Assembly (NCBI GenBank): GCA_963971305.1
Contig: OZ020306.1
Coordinates: 54,224,686 to 54,288,685 of the forward strand
Length of the DNA: 64,000 bases
Source of the DNA: Arcuatula senhousia
Lineage: Eukaryota > Mollusca > Bivalvia > Mytilida > Mytilidae
Reading direction: 5' to 3'
Below the pieces are notes generated by a model. The model was not told the origin of the DNA. It saw only the letters and a program-made list of their open reading frames with translations, and made no database searches. This document shows positions 33,241 to 45,500 of the stretch, one piece after another (position 1 is the stretch's first letter; the number at the start of each line of letters is the position of its first letter). A program made the translations under genes and the position numbers.

Positions 33241-33866
33241 TGTCGATAATTTTGCTATATTTCAGCTAAAATTGTCATGGAATAGATCATTGTAAAGGAA
33301 TTTCTGTCCTCTTTTCAGATAAAAAAGTTTTATTTCCAATCTAGCTGTCCAAATAATTTCACAATAAATGTTTTAAAATCGGATCGCAAGACTTACTTGC
33401 TTGTGAGATTTACTCTGTCACCAGTACAAGATGACATAATTATTTGGACTACCATAACATTTATTGTACATTTGTACATGATGTAACTAAGTGCATGTTT
33501 ACTTATTTATAATTCATGTTCCTAAGCATTCCTCTCAATTAACCTAATAATTTTACATAGATAGACTATTACAAAAATATTAATATTGGCCATGATCTCA
33601 GCCTTTAGCAAGGTAAATGGTCTCGCCATCTTTTTGTCTTCAGTACTTCACATGGTAATCATTAAATTTCTAGTCAAGTCTTCACGACCACTAGGATAAA
33701 ATCATACAGATAGTCCTATCATAATAAACAACCAATTTTTTAAAAGTAAAGAATGTGCTTCGAAATGAGCGATTTCGTTTTGATATGAGGGAAAAGGAAG
33801 CAAAAAAATAGCTTCACCGCGATATCACTTTTCAGAACATGAAACAATGCCGCAAAACGTGTTTAA
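33241..33866. other. Upstream region of the YqaJ gene
   Basis: Apart from the tentative first exon nothing is recognised. The right end of the ISL2EU-type element should lie here or just beyond, but no inverted match to the sequence left of 25977 was found. Confidence 0.4.
33544..33629 (-). CDS. Candidate first coding exon of the YqaJ gene (tentative)
   Basis: On the minus strand AAAAAGATGGCGAGACC places an ATG in a strong context at 33629. Reading 28 codons to AG|GTTAAT leaves two bases, the phase required by the exon at 33079, and would complete a protein of about 591 residues. The encoded end (INIFVIVYL) is unusually hydrophobic for this family and the donor is weak, so another start exon is quite possible. 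Confidence 0.3.
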
Positions 33867-34253
33867 GTATCTGTCTTTCTAAGAATCATGCGGGGTTTAT
33901 GATAATGGTGATTTATGGTAAAAAATAACACATGGGTTTCTTTACATTTTCTGAATCAAGATATAGTGTTATTATTGAAAATCAAGTCTGTTTTCCACAA
34001 AGGTCTTGGTCATTGGAGAAATCAGTGTTTTAAATTGCAATGAAATGCATAGCAATAAAAGAGTTATCTCCCTTTTTTACAATATTTTTAATGCAATCTA
34101 GGTAAAATTTATCTCTCATGACCAACATCATAGAAACAAATGGCTGTTGTTTTTGTTAATAGGTGACCATTCTGTATTAGAAACCATGTTCAAAACCATG
34201 CGTTATTTTTTACCATGAATCACCCTCTGCATGATTTTTAGAAAGACTGGTAC
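33867..34253. mobile_element. TTAA-flanked MITE (piggyBac- or Kolobok-like)
   Basis: TTAA stands at 33863-33866 and 34254-34257. Between them, imperfect inverted ends of about 75 bases pair: GTATCTGTCTTTCTAAGAAT with ATTTTTAGAAAGACTGGTAC, then TTTATGGTAAAAAATAACAC with GCGTTATTTTTTACCATGAA. The 387-bp element has no coding capacity. TTAA targets are used by piggyBac and Kolobok elements; the sequence alone does not choose between them. Confidence 0.75.
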
Positions 34254-34374
34254 TTAATTAGTTAAAGACCGAAACTTTTCATATCTAAAAATATAGGAAA
34301 ACCACTTTTAAACCTTTCTATTAGTTGTTCTTTTCTTCCATGAACTGCTGCACCCCGCAAAGACAATTCTTTTT

Positions 34375-34417
34375 CAATACTCGGAACTGTTCATACTAAC
34401 AGTTCTTATAGAGTATT
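34375..34417. repeat. Hairpin abutting the macrosatellite
   Basis: CAATACTC at 34375 pairs with GAGTATTG ending at 34417, and GAACTGTT pairs with AACAGTTC, with a six-base CATACT loop and a small internal bulge. The first satellite monomer starts on the next base. Confidence 0.75.
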
Positions 34418-36137
34418 GGTCACAGTCTTGTATTGTTTTTCCCATAGACTTCTATAGTAAACCTGAGATTTTTGGAATTTTTTAAAAAATAGTTAAAATG
34501 ATTCAATACAACTTTTGCTATATTTTTTCAATAAAGGAAGTGTCAGAAAACATTTTAAAGGGTGGGCCGAAAAAAAGTCGCACGAAGATAAGAAAACCAC
34601 AGTTGATTGAACTAAAAATAGATTTTTTCCTACTTTCACTTTAACTTCCATTTCAAAAATACCCCCCTTTTCATGAGAACTGTTTTATTAAATAATGCAA
34701 TTTTTACATTTCAAAAAGTTAGTGGTGTCAAAGTTTGGTGTCTTACCTTCAATTTAAGCCAAAAGTTAGAAAAAATGCATGAAAAGCAATGCTGCAAACG
34801 ACTCAGGGAAAAGGCACTATATTTTAATAGCCTCCATGTTTTGACGTCCACCCGCGCAAGAACTTGCAATACAAGACTGGTACCTATTAGGATCAAAGAT
34901 GATTTGATATTTCTAAATAAAGTTGTTTTTCTGTTTCTTTATACATTTTTCAATCAAATTAAGAAAAAACCATAGAAAAAATGCTTTCATTGATTTTTTT
35001 ATTACAATTTTTAAAAGGGTACCCTCTTCAAGGTTTTGGCCAATTTTCTCTATATTGACTTAAAATGAACACTTTAATGTTCTGTCCTTGTTGGGTTATA
35101 TTCAGATAGAATATGTGAGTTGAAATGATGCCAATACTACCTTAGCAATGGATTGAGTGCAAAAATATTCTTTTATTGACAGTTTTAAGTTTTTGAAGTA
35201 GAAAAAACTATGTTAGGAACCCCATTTTTTACTACAAAGACAACTTGGAGCCTCTTGTTTATCCAAATATAAGAAGGAGACCTATCAGTTGTTTGAACCT
35301 GACAAAATTGGCAAGATAATTGTAACAAAAACTATAAATGTGGAATAGAATACATTATTTGGAATACAATTGGATTTTATATACCAATTTAAGGATTTTT
35401 CAGGTAAAATTGGTGCCCCAGGCATACATAAATGGCCCATTTTTTTAAGGAATTCAGATACTAGGCTGATGAAACTTGAGTTGTTACATGGGAAGAAGGT
35501 GTAGAAGACAGAAATCACCAACATATTGTGCAAGGTTATCAGACTTGGAGAGAAAGTGGTCTTATTTACTGTAAAATTGCAGTTTTTAACTTACCGCATA
35601 CAAAAAGCCAACATTTTGCACATCACAAAACACCATAAAGAAAAAAATACTGAATTTGTTTGGAGTTTTTTTGCTGAAATCAGTCATAAAGTTTATCTAG
35701 AACATTTTCACACCATTTGTTTGGTTAGAAAGTCATTATGTTTAAAATCAGAACAGTTCCCATATGTGTGGAGAGGTAAAAAAAGCCTTCATTTCTTAGT
35801 TTGAACTGAACATATGCAAAGTGCTGAAAAAGTTACACCGGATAAAATATGACAGTTTAAATTGCATATTAGCAGTGCAATAAAGTCATTCTTACTAAAG
35901 ATAAAGAATATAGACATTTAAATCCACTGGTTCTCATAAAAGAGACAAAATTTATTTTAATGTCCAAATTTGGTCAAAAAGTACTATAATAGCAAAAACT
36001 GAAGGGTAGCTGAAACAAATTAAGCAAAAAGTAAAAAAAATCTTTATAAAGTGTTCAAAGACATGATTTTCTTTAGAATAAAACAGATAATAAGCACTTA
36101 TTTAATATTCAACTTTACTGTAAATCCCAGTAATCAG

Positions 36138-37842
36138 GTCACAGTCTTGTATTGTTTTTCCCATAGACTTCTATAGTAAACCTGAGATTTTTGGAATTTT
36201 TTAAAAAATAGTTAAAATGATTCAATACAACTTTTGCTATATTTTTTCAATAAAGGAAGTGTCAGAAAACATTTTAAAGGGTGGGCCGAAAAAAAGTCGC
36301 ACGAAGATAAGAAAACCACAGTTGATTGAACTAAAAATAGATTTTTTCCTACTTTCACTTTAACTTCCATTTCAAAAATACCCCCCTTTTCATGAGAACT
36401 GTTTTATTAAATAATGCAATTTTTACATTTCAAAAAGTTAGTGGTGTCAAAGTTTGGTGTCTTACCTTCAATTTAAGCCAAAAGTTAGAAAAAATGCATG
36501 AAAAGCAATGCTGCAAACGACTCAGGGAAAAGGCACTATATTTTAATAGCCTCCATGTTTTGACGTCCACCCGCGCAAGAACTTGCAATACAAGACTGGT
36601 ACCTATTAGGATCAAAGATGATTTGATATTTCTAAATAAAGTTGTTTTTCTGTTTCTTTATACATTTTTCAATCAAATTAAGAAAAAACCATAGAAAAAA
36701 TGCTTTCATTGATTTTTTTATTACAATTTTTAAAAGGGTACCCTCTTCAAGGTTTTGGCCAATTTTCTCTATATTGACTTAAAATGAACACTTTAATGTT
36801 CTGTCCTTGTTGGGTTATATTCAGATAGAATATGTGAGTTGAAATGATGCCAATACTACCTTAGCAATGGATTGAGTGCAAAAATATTCTTTTATTGACA
36901 GTTTTAAGTTTTTGAAGTAGAAAAAACTATGTTAGGAACCCCATTTTTTACTACAAAGACAACTTGGAGCCTCTTGTTTATCCAAATATAAGAAGGAGAC
37001 CTATCAGTTGTTTGAACCTGACAAAATTGGCAAGATAATTGTAACAAAAACTATAAATGTGGAATAGAATACATTATTTGGAATACAATTGGATTTTATA
37101 TACCAATTTAAGGATTTTTCAGGTAAAATTGGTGCCCCAGGCATACATAAATGGCCCATTTTTTTAAGGAATTCAGATACTAGGCTGATGAAACTTGAGT
37201 TGTTACATGGGAAGAAGGTGTAGAAGACAGAAATCACCAACATATTGTGCAAGGTTATCAGACTTGGAGAGAAAGTGGTCTTATTTACTGTAAAATTGCA
37301 GTTTTTAACTTACCGCATACAAAAAGCCAACATTTTGCACATCACAAAACACCATAAAGAAAAAAATACTGAATTTGTTTGGAGTTTTTTTGCTGAAATC
37401 AGTCATAAAGTTTATCTAGAACATTTTCACACCATTTGTTTGGTTAGAAAGTCATTATGTTTAAAATCAGAACAGTTCCCATATGTGTGGAGAGGTAAAA
37501 AAAGCCTTCATTTCTTAGTTTGAACTGAACATATGCAAAGTGCTGAAAAAGTTACACCGGATAAAATATGACAGTTTAAATTGCATATTAGCAGTGCAAT
37601 AAAGTCATTCTTACTAAAGATAAAGAATATAGACATTTAAATCCACTGGTTCTCATAAAAGAGACAAAATTTATTTTAATGTCCAAATTTGGTCAAAAAG
37701 TACTATAATAGCAAAAACTGAAGGGTAGCTGAAACAAATTAAGCAAAAAGTAAAAAAAATCTTTATAAAGTGTTCAAAGACATGATTTTCTTTAGAATAA
37801 AACAGATAATAAGCACTTATTTAATATTCTCCCAGTAATCAG
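36138..37842 (+). repeat. Monomer 2, 1,705 bp, with a 14-bp deletion at its end
   Basis: The monomer end reads TTAATATTCTCCCAGTAATC, where others have AACTTTACTGTAAAT between TTAATATTC and CCCAG. This private change makes the monomer a useful marker. Confidence 0.95.
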
Positions 37843-40800
37843 GTCACAGTCTTGTATTGTTTTTCCCATAGACTTCTATAGTAAACCTGAGATTTTTGGA
37901 ATTTTTTAAAAAATAGTTAAAATGATTCAATACAACTTTTGCTATATTTTTTCAATAAAGGAAGTGTCAGAAAACATTTTAAAGGGTGGGCCGAAAAAAA
38001 GTCGCACGAAGATAAGAAAACCACAGTTGATTGAACTAAAAATAGATTTTTTCCTACTTTCACTTTAACTTCCATTTCAAAAATACCCCCCTTTTCATGA
38101 GAACTGTTTTATTAAATAATGCAATTTTTACATTTCAAAAAGTTAGTGGTGTCAAAGTTTGGTGTCTTACCTTCAATTTAAGCCAAAAGTTAGAAAAAAT
38201 GCATGAAAAGCAATGCTGCAAACGACTCAGGGAAAAGGCACTATATTTTAATAGCCTCCATGTTTTGACGTCCACCCGCGCAAGAACTTGCAATACAAGA
38301 CTGGTACCTATTAGGATCAAAGATGATTTGATATTTCTAAATAAAGTTGTTTTTCTGTTTCTTTATACATTTTTCAATCAAATTAAGAAAAAACCATAGA
38401 AAAAATGCTTTCATTGATTTTTTTATTACAATTTTTAAAAGGGTACCCTCTTCAAGGTTTTGGCCAATTTTCTCTATATTGACTTAAAATGAACACTTTA
38501 ATGTTCTGTCCTTGTTGGGTTATATTCAGATAGAATATGTGAGTTGAAATGATGCCAATACTACCTTAGCAATGGATTGAGTGCAAAAATATTCTTTTAT
38601 TGACAGTTTTAAGTTTTTGAAGTAGAAAAAACTATGTTAGGAACCCCATTTTTTACTACAAAGACAACTTGGAGCCTCTTGTTTATCCAAATATAAGAAG
38701 GAGACCTATCAGTTGTTTGAACCTGACAAAATTGGCAAGATAATTGTAACAAAAACTATAAATGTGGAATAGAATACATTATTTGGAATACAATTGGATT
38801 TTATATACCAATTTAAGGATTTTTCAGGTAAAATTGGTGCCCCAGGCATACATAAATGGCCCATTTTTTTAAGGAATTCAGATACTAGGCTGATGAAACT
38901 TGAGTTGTTACATGGGAAGAAGGTGTAGAAGACAGAAATCACCAACATATTGTGCAAGGTTATCAGACTTGGAGAGAAAGTGGTCTTATTTACTGTAAAA
39001 TTGCAGTTTTTAACTTACCGCATACAAAAAGCCAACATTTTGCACATCACAAAACACCATAAAGAAAAAAATACTGAATTTGTTTGGAGTTTTTTTGCTG
39101 AAATCAGTCATAAAGTTTATCTAGAACATTTTCACACCATTTGTTTGGTTAGAAAGTCATTATGTTTAAAATCAGAACAGTTCCCATATGTGTGGAGAGG
39201 TAAAAAAAGCCTTCATTTCTTAGTTTGAACTGAACATATGCAAAGTGCTGAAAAAGTTACACCGGATAAAATATGACAGTTTAAATTGCATATTAGCAGT
39301 GCAATAAAGTCATTCTTACTAAAGATAAAGAATATAGACATTTAAATCCACTGGTTCTCATAAAAGAGACAAAATTTATTTTAATGTCCAAATTTGGTCA
39401 AAAAGTACTATAATAGCAAAAACTGAAGGGTAGCTGAAACAAATTAAGCAAAAAGTAAAAAAAATCTTTATAAAGTGTTCAAAGACATGATTTTCTTTAG
39501 AATAAAACAGATAATAAGCACTTATTTAATATTCAACTTTACTGTAAATCCCAGTAATCAGGTCACAGTCTTGTATTGTTTTTCCCATAGACTTCTATAG
39601 TAAACCTGAGATTTTTGGAATTTTTTAAAAAATAGTTAAAATGATTCAATACAACTTTTGCTATATTTTTTCAATAAAGGAAGTGTCAGAAAACATTTTA
39701 AAGGGTGGGCCGAAAAAAAGTCGCACGAAGATAAGAAAACCACAGTTGATTGAACTAAAAATAGATTTTTTCCTACTTTCACTTTAACTTCCATTTCAAA
39801 AATACCCCCCTTTTCATGAGAACTGTTTTATTAAATAATGCAATTTTTACATTTCAAAAAGTTAGTGGTGTCAAAGTTTGGTGTCTTACCTTCAATTTAA
39901 GCCAAAAGTTAGAAAAAATGCATGAAAAGCAATGCTGCAAACGACTCAGGGAAAAGGCACTATATTTTAATAGCCTCCATGTTTTGACGTCCACCCGCGC
40001 AAGAACTTGCAATACAAGACTGGTACCTATTAGGATCAAAGATGATTTGATATTTCTAAATAAAGTTGTTTTTCTGTTTCTTTATACATTTTTCAATCAA
40101 ATTAAGAAAAAACCATAGAAAAAATGCTTTCATTGATTTTTTTATTACAATTTTTAAAAGGGTACCCTCTTCAAGGTTTTGGCCAATTTTCTCTATATTG
40201 ACTTAAAATGAACACTTTAATGTTCTGTCCTTGTTGGGTTATATTCAGATAGAATATGTGAGTTGAAATGATGCCAATACTACCTTAGCAATGGATTGAG
40301 TGCAAAAATATTCTTTTATTGACAGTTTTAAGTTTTTGAAGTAGAAAAAACTATGTTAGGAACCCCATTTTTTACTACAAAGACAACTTGGAGCCTCTTG
40401 TTTATCCAAATATAAGAAGGAGACCTATCAGTTGTTTGAACCTGACAAAATTGGCAAGATAATTGTAACAAAAACTATAAATGTGGAATAGAATACATTA
40501 TTTGGAATACAATTGGATTTTATATACCAATTTAAGGATTTTTCAGGTAAAATTGGTGCCCCAGGCATACATAAATGGCCCATTTTTTTAAGGAATTCAG
40601 ATACTAGGCTGATGAAACTTGAGTTGTTACATGGGAAGAAGGTGTAGAAGACAGAAATCACCAACATATTGTGCAAGGTTATCAGACTTGGAGAGAAAGT
40701 GGTCTTATTTACTGTAAAATTGCAGTTTTTAACTTACCGCATACAAAAAGCCAACATTTTGCACATCACAAAACACCATAAAGAAAAAAATACTGAATTT

Positions 40801-41276
40801 GTTTGGAGTTTTTTTGCTGAAATCAGTCATAAAGTTTATCTAGAACATTTTCACACCATTTGTTTGGTTAGAAAGTCATTATGTTTAAAATCAGAACAGT
40901 TCCCATATGTGTGGAGAGGTAAAAAAAGCCTTCATTTCTTAGTTTGAACTGAACATATGCAAAGTGCTGAAAAAGTTACACCGGATAAAATATGACAGTT
41001 TAAATTGCATATTAGCAGTGCAATAAAGTCATTCTTACTAAAGATAAAGAATATAGACATTTAAATCCACTGGTTCTCATAAAAGAGACAAAATTTATTT
41101 TAATGTCCAAATTTGGTCAAAAAGTACTATAATAGCAAAAACTGAAGGGTAGCTGAAACAAATTAAGCAAAAAGTAAAAAAAAATCTTTATAAAGTGTTC
41201 AAAGACATGATTTTCTTTAGAATAAAACAGATAATAAGCACTTATTTAATATTCAACTTTACTGTAAATCCCAGTA

Positions 41277-42527
41277 TTAGGATCAAAGATGATTTGATAT
41301 TTCTAAATAAAGTTGTTTTTCTGTTTCTTTATACATTTTTCAATCAAATTAAGAAAAAACCATAGAAAAAATGCTTTCATTGATTTTTTTATTACAATTT
41401 TTAAAAGGGTACCCTCTTCAAGGTTTTGGCCAATTTTCTCTATATTGACTTAAAATGAACACTTTAATGTTCTGTCCTTGTTGGGTTATATTCAGATAGA
41501 ATATGTGAGTTGAAATGATGCCAATACTACCTTAGCAATGGATTGAGTGCAAAAATATTCTTTTATTGACAGTTTTAAGTTTTTGAAGTAGAAAAAACTA
41601 TGTTAGGAACCCCATTTTTTACTACAAAGACAACTTGGAGCCTCTTGTTTATCCAAATATAAGAAGGAGACCTATCAGTTGTTTGAACCTGACAAAATTG
41701 GCAAGATAATTGTAACAAAAACTATAAATGTGGAATAGAATACATTATTTGGAATACAATTGGATTTTATATACCAATTTAAGGATTTTTCAGGTAAAAT
41801 TGGTGCCCCAGGCATACATAAATGGCCCATTTTTTTAAGGAATTCAGATACTAGGCTGATGAAACTTGAGTTGTTACATGGGAAGAAGGTGTAGAAGACA
41901 GAAATCACCAACATATTGTGCAAGGTTATCAGACTTGGAGAGAAAGTGGTCTTATTTACTGTAAAATTGCAGTTTTTAACTTACCGCATACAAAAAGCCA
42001 ACATTTTGCACATCACAAAACACCATAAAGAAAAAAATACTGAATTTGTTTGGAGTTTTTTTGCTGAAATCAGTCATAAAGTTTATCTAGAACATTTTCA
42101 CACCATTTGTTTGGTTAGAAAGTCATTATGTTTAAAATCAGAACAGTTCCCATATGTGTGGAGAGGTAAAAAAAGCCTTCATTTCTTAGTTTGAACTGAA
42201 CATATGCAAAGTGCTGAAAAAGTTACACCGGATAAAATATGACAGTTTAAATTGCATATTAGCAGTGCAATAAAGTCATTCTTACTAAAGATAAAGAATA
42301 TAGACATTTAAATCCACTGGTTCTCATAAAAGAGACAAAATTTATTTTAATGTCCAAATTTGGTCAAAAAGTACTATAATAGCAAAAACTGAAGGGTAGC
42401 TGAAACAAATTAAGCAAAAAGTAAAAAAAATCTTTATAAAGTGTTCAAAGACATGATTTTCTTTAGAATAAAACAGATAATAAGCACTTATTTAATATTC
42501 AACTTTACTGTAAATCCCAGTAATCAG
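41277..42527 (+). repeat. Short monomer, deletion type A
   Basis: The junction reads ATCCCAGTATTAGGATCAAA. It lacks the last bases of the preceding monomer (ATCAGG) and the first part of its own, about 473 bases in all. The preceding monomer also has one extra A in a poly-A run near 41180, so spacing between equivalent points is 1,247. Confidence 0.95.
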
Positions 42528-45500
42528 GTCACAGTCTTGTATTGTTTTTCCCATAGACTTCTATAGTAAACCTGAGATTTTTGGAATTTTTTAAAAAATA
42601 GTTAAAATGATTCAATACAACTTTTGCTATATTTTTTCAATAAAGGAAGTGTCAGAAAACATTTTAAAGGGTGGGCCGAAAAAAAGTCGCACGAAGATAA
42701 GAAAACCACAGTTGATTGAACTAAAAATAGATTTTTTCCTACTTTCACTTTAACTTCCATTTCAAAAATACCCCCCTTTTCATGAGAACTGTTTTATTAA
42801 ATAATGCAATTTTTACATTTCAAAAAGTTAGTGGTGTCAAAGTTTGGTGTCTTACCTTCAATTTAAGCCAAAAGTTAGAAAAAATGCATGAAAAGCAATG
42901 CTGCAAACGACTCAGGGAAAAGGCACTATATTTTAATAGCCTCCATGTTTTGACGTCCACCCGCGCAAGAACTTGCAATACAAGACTGGTACCTATTAGG
43001 ATCAAAGATGATTTGATATTTCTAAATAAAGTTGTTTTTCTGTTTCTTTATACATTTTTCAATCAAATTAAGAAAAAACCATAGAAAAAATGCTTTCATT
43101 GATTTTTTTATTACAATTTTTAAAAGGGTACCCTCTTCAAGGTTTTGGCCAATTTTCTCTATATTGACTTAAAATGAACACTTTAATGTTCTGTCCTTGT
43201 TGGGTTATATTCAGATAGAATATGTGAGTTGAAATGATGCCAATACTACCTTAGCAATGGATTGAGTGCAAAAATATTCTTTTATTGACAGTTTTAAGTT
43301 TTTGAAGTAGAAAAAACTATGTTAGGAACCCCATTTTTTACTACAAAGACAACTTGGAGCCTCTTGTTTATCCAAATATAAGAAGGAGACCTATCAGTTG
43401 TTTGAACCTGACAAAATTGGCAAGATAATTGTAACAAAAACTATAAATGTGGAATAGAATACATTATTTGGAATACAATTGGATTTTATATACCAATTTA
43501 AGGATTTTTCAGGTAAAATTGGTGCCCCAGGCATACATAAATGGCCCATTTTTTTAAGGAATTCAGATACTAGGCTGATGAAACTTGAGTTGTTACATGG
43601 GAAGAAGGTGTAGAAGACAGAAATCACCAACATATTGTGCAAGGTTATCAGACTTGGAGAGAAAGTGGTCTTATTTACTGTAAAATTGCAGTTTTTAACT
43701 TACCGCATACAAAAAGCCAACATTTTGCACATCACAAAACACCATAAAGAAAAAAATACTGAATTTGTTTGGAGTTTTTTTGCTGAAATCAGTCATAAAG
43801 TTTATCTAGAACATTTTCACACCATTTGTTTGGTTAGAAAGTCATTATGTTTAAAATCAGAACAGTTCCCATATGTGTGGAGAGGTAAAAAAAGCCTTCA
43901 TTTCTTAGTTTGAACTGAACATATGCAAAGTGCTGAAAAAGTTACACCGGATAAAATATGACAGTTTAAATTGCATATTAGCAGTGCAATAAAGTCATTC
44001 TTACTAAAGATAAAGAATATAGACATTTAAATCCACTGGTTCTCATAAAAGAGACAAAATTTATTTTAATGTCCAAATTTGGTCAAAAAGTACTATAATA
44101 GCAAAAACTGAAGGGTAGCTGAAACAAATTAAGCAAAAAGTAAAAAAAATCTTTATAAAGTGTTCAAAGACATGATTTTCTTTAGAATAAAACAGATAAT
44201 AAGCACTTATTTAATATTCAACTTTACTGTAAATCCCAGTAATCAGGTCACAGTCTTGTATTGTTTTTCCCATAGACTTCTATAGTAAACCTGAGATTTT
44301 TGGAATTTTTTAAAAAATAGTTAAAATGATTCAATACAACTTTTGCTATATTTTTTCAATAAAGGAAGTGTCAGAAAACATTTTAAAGGGTGGGCCGAAA
44401 AAAAGTCGCACGAAGATAAGAAAACCACAGTTGATTGAACTAAAAATAGATTTTTTCCTACTTTCACTTTAACTTCCATTTCAAAAATACCCCCCTTTTC
44501 ATGAGAACTGTTTTATTAAATAATGCAATTTTTACATTTCAAAAAGTTAGTGGTGTCAAAGTTTGGTGTCTTACCTTCAATTTAAGCCAAAAGTTAGAAA
44601 AAATGCATGAAAAGCAATGCTGCAAACGACTCAGGGAAAAGGCACTATATTTTAATAGCCTCCATGTTTTGACGTCCACCCGCGCAAGAACTTGCAATAC
44701 AAGACTGGTACCTATTAGGATCAAAGATGATTTGATATTTCTAAATAAAGTTGTTTTTCTGTTTCTTTATACATTTTTCAATCAAATTAAGAAAAAACCA
44801 TAGAAAAAATGCTTTCATTGATTTTTTTATTACAATTTTTAAAAGGGTACCCTCTTCAAGGTTTTGGCCAATTTTCTCTATATTGACTTAAAATGAACAC
44901 TTTAATGTTCTGTCCTTGTTGGGTTATATTCAGATAGAATATGTGAGTTGAAATGATGCCAATACTACCTTAGCAATGGATTGAGTGCAAAAATATTCTT
45001 TTATTGACAGTTTTAAGTTTTTGAAGTAGAAAAAACTATGTTAGGAACCCCATTTTTTACTACAAAGACAACTTGGAGCCTCTTGTTTATCCAAATATAA
45101 GAAGGAGACCTATCAGTTGTTTGAACCTGACAAAATTGGCAAGATAATTGTAACAAAAACTATAAATGTGGAATAGAATACATTATTTGGAATACAATTG
45201 GATTTTATATACCAATTTAAGGATTTTTCAGGTAAAATTGGTGCCCCAGGCATACATAAATGGCCCATTTTTTTAAGGAATTCAGATACTAGGCTGATGA
45301 AACTTGAGTTGTTACATGGGAAGAAGGTGTAGAAGACAGAAATCACCAACATATTGTGCAAGGTTATCAGACTTGGAGAGAAAGTGGTCTTATTTACTGT
45401 AAAATTGCAGTTTTTAACTTACCGCATACAAAAAGCCAACATTTTGCACATCACAAAACACCATAAAGAAAAAAATACTGAATTTGTTTGGAGTTTTTTT

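Noticed and set aside
25880..34300. Terminal inverted repeats of the ISL2EU-type element
   Set aside because: I compared sequence before 25977 with the reverse complement after 33079 by eye and found no convincing pair, so no element ends are annotated.
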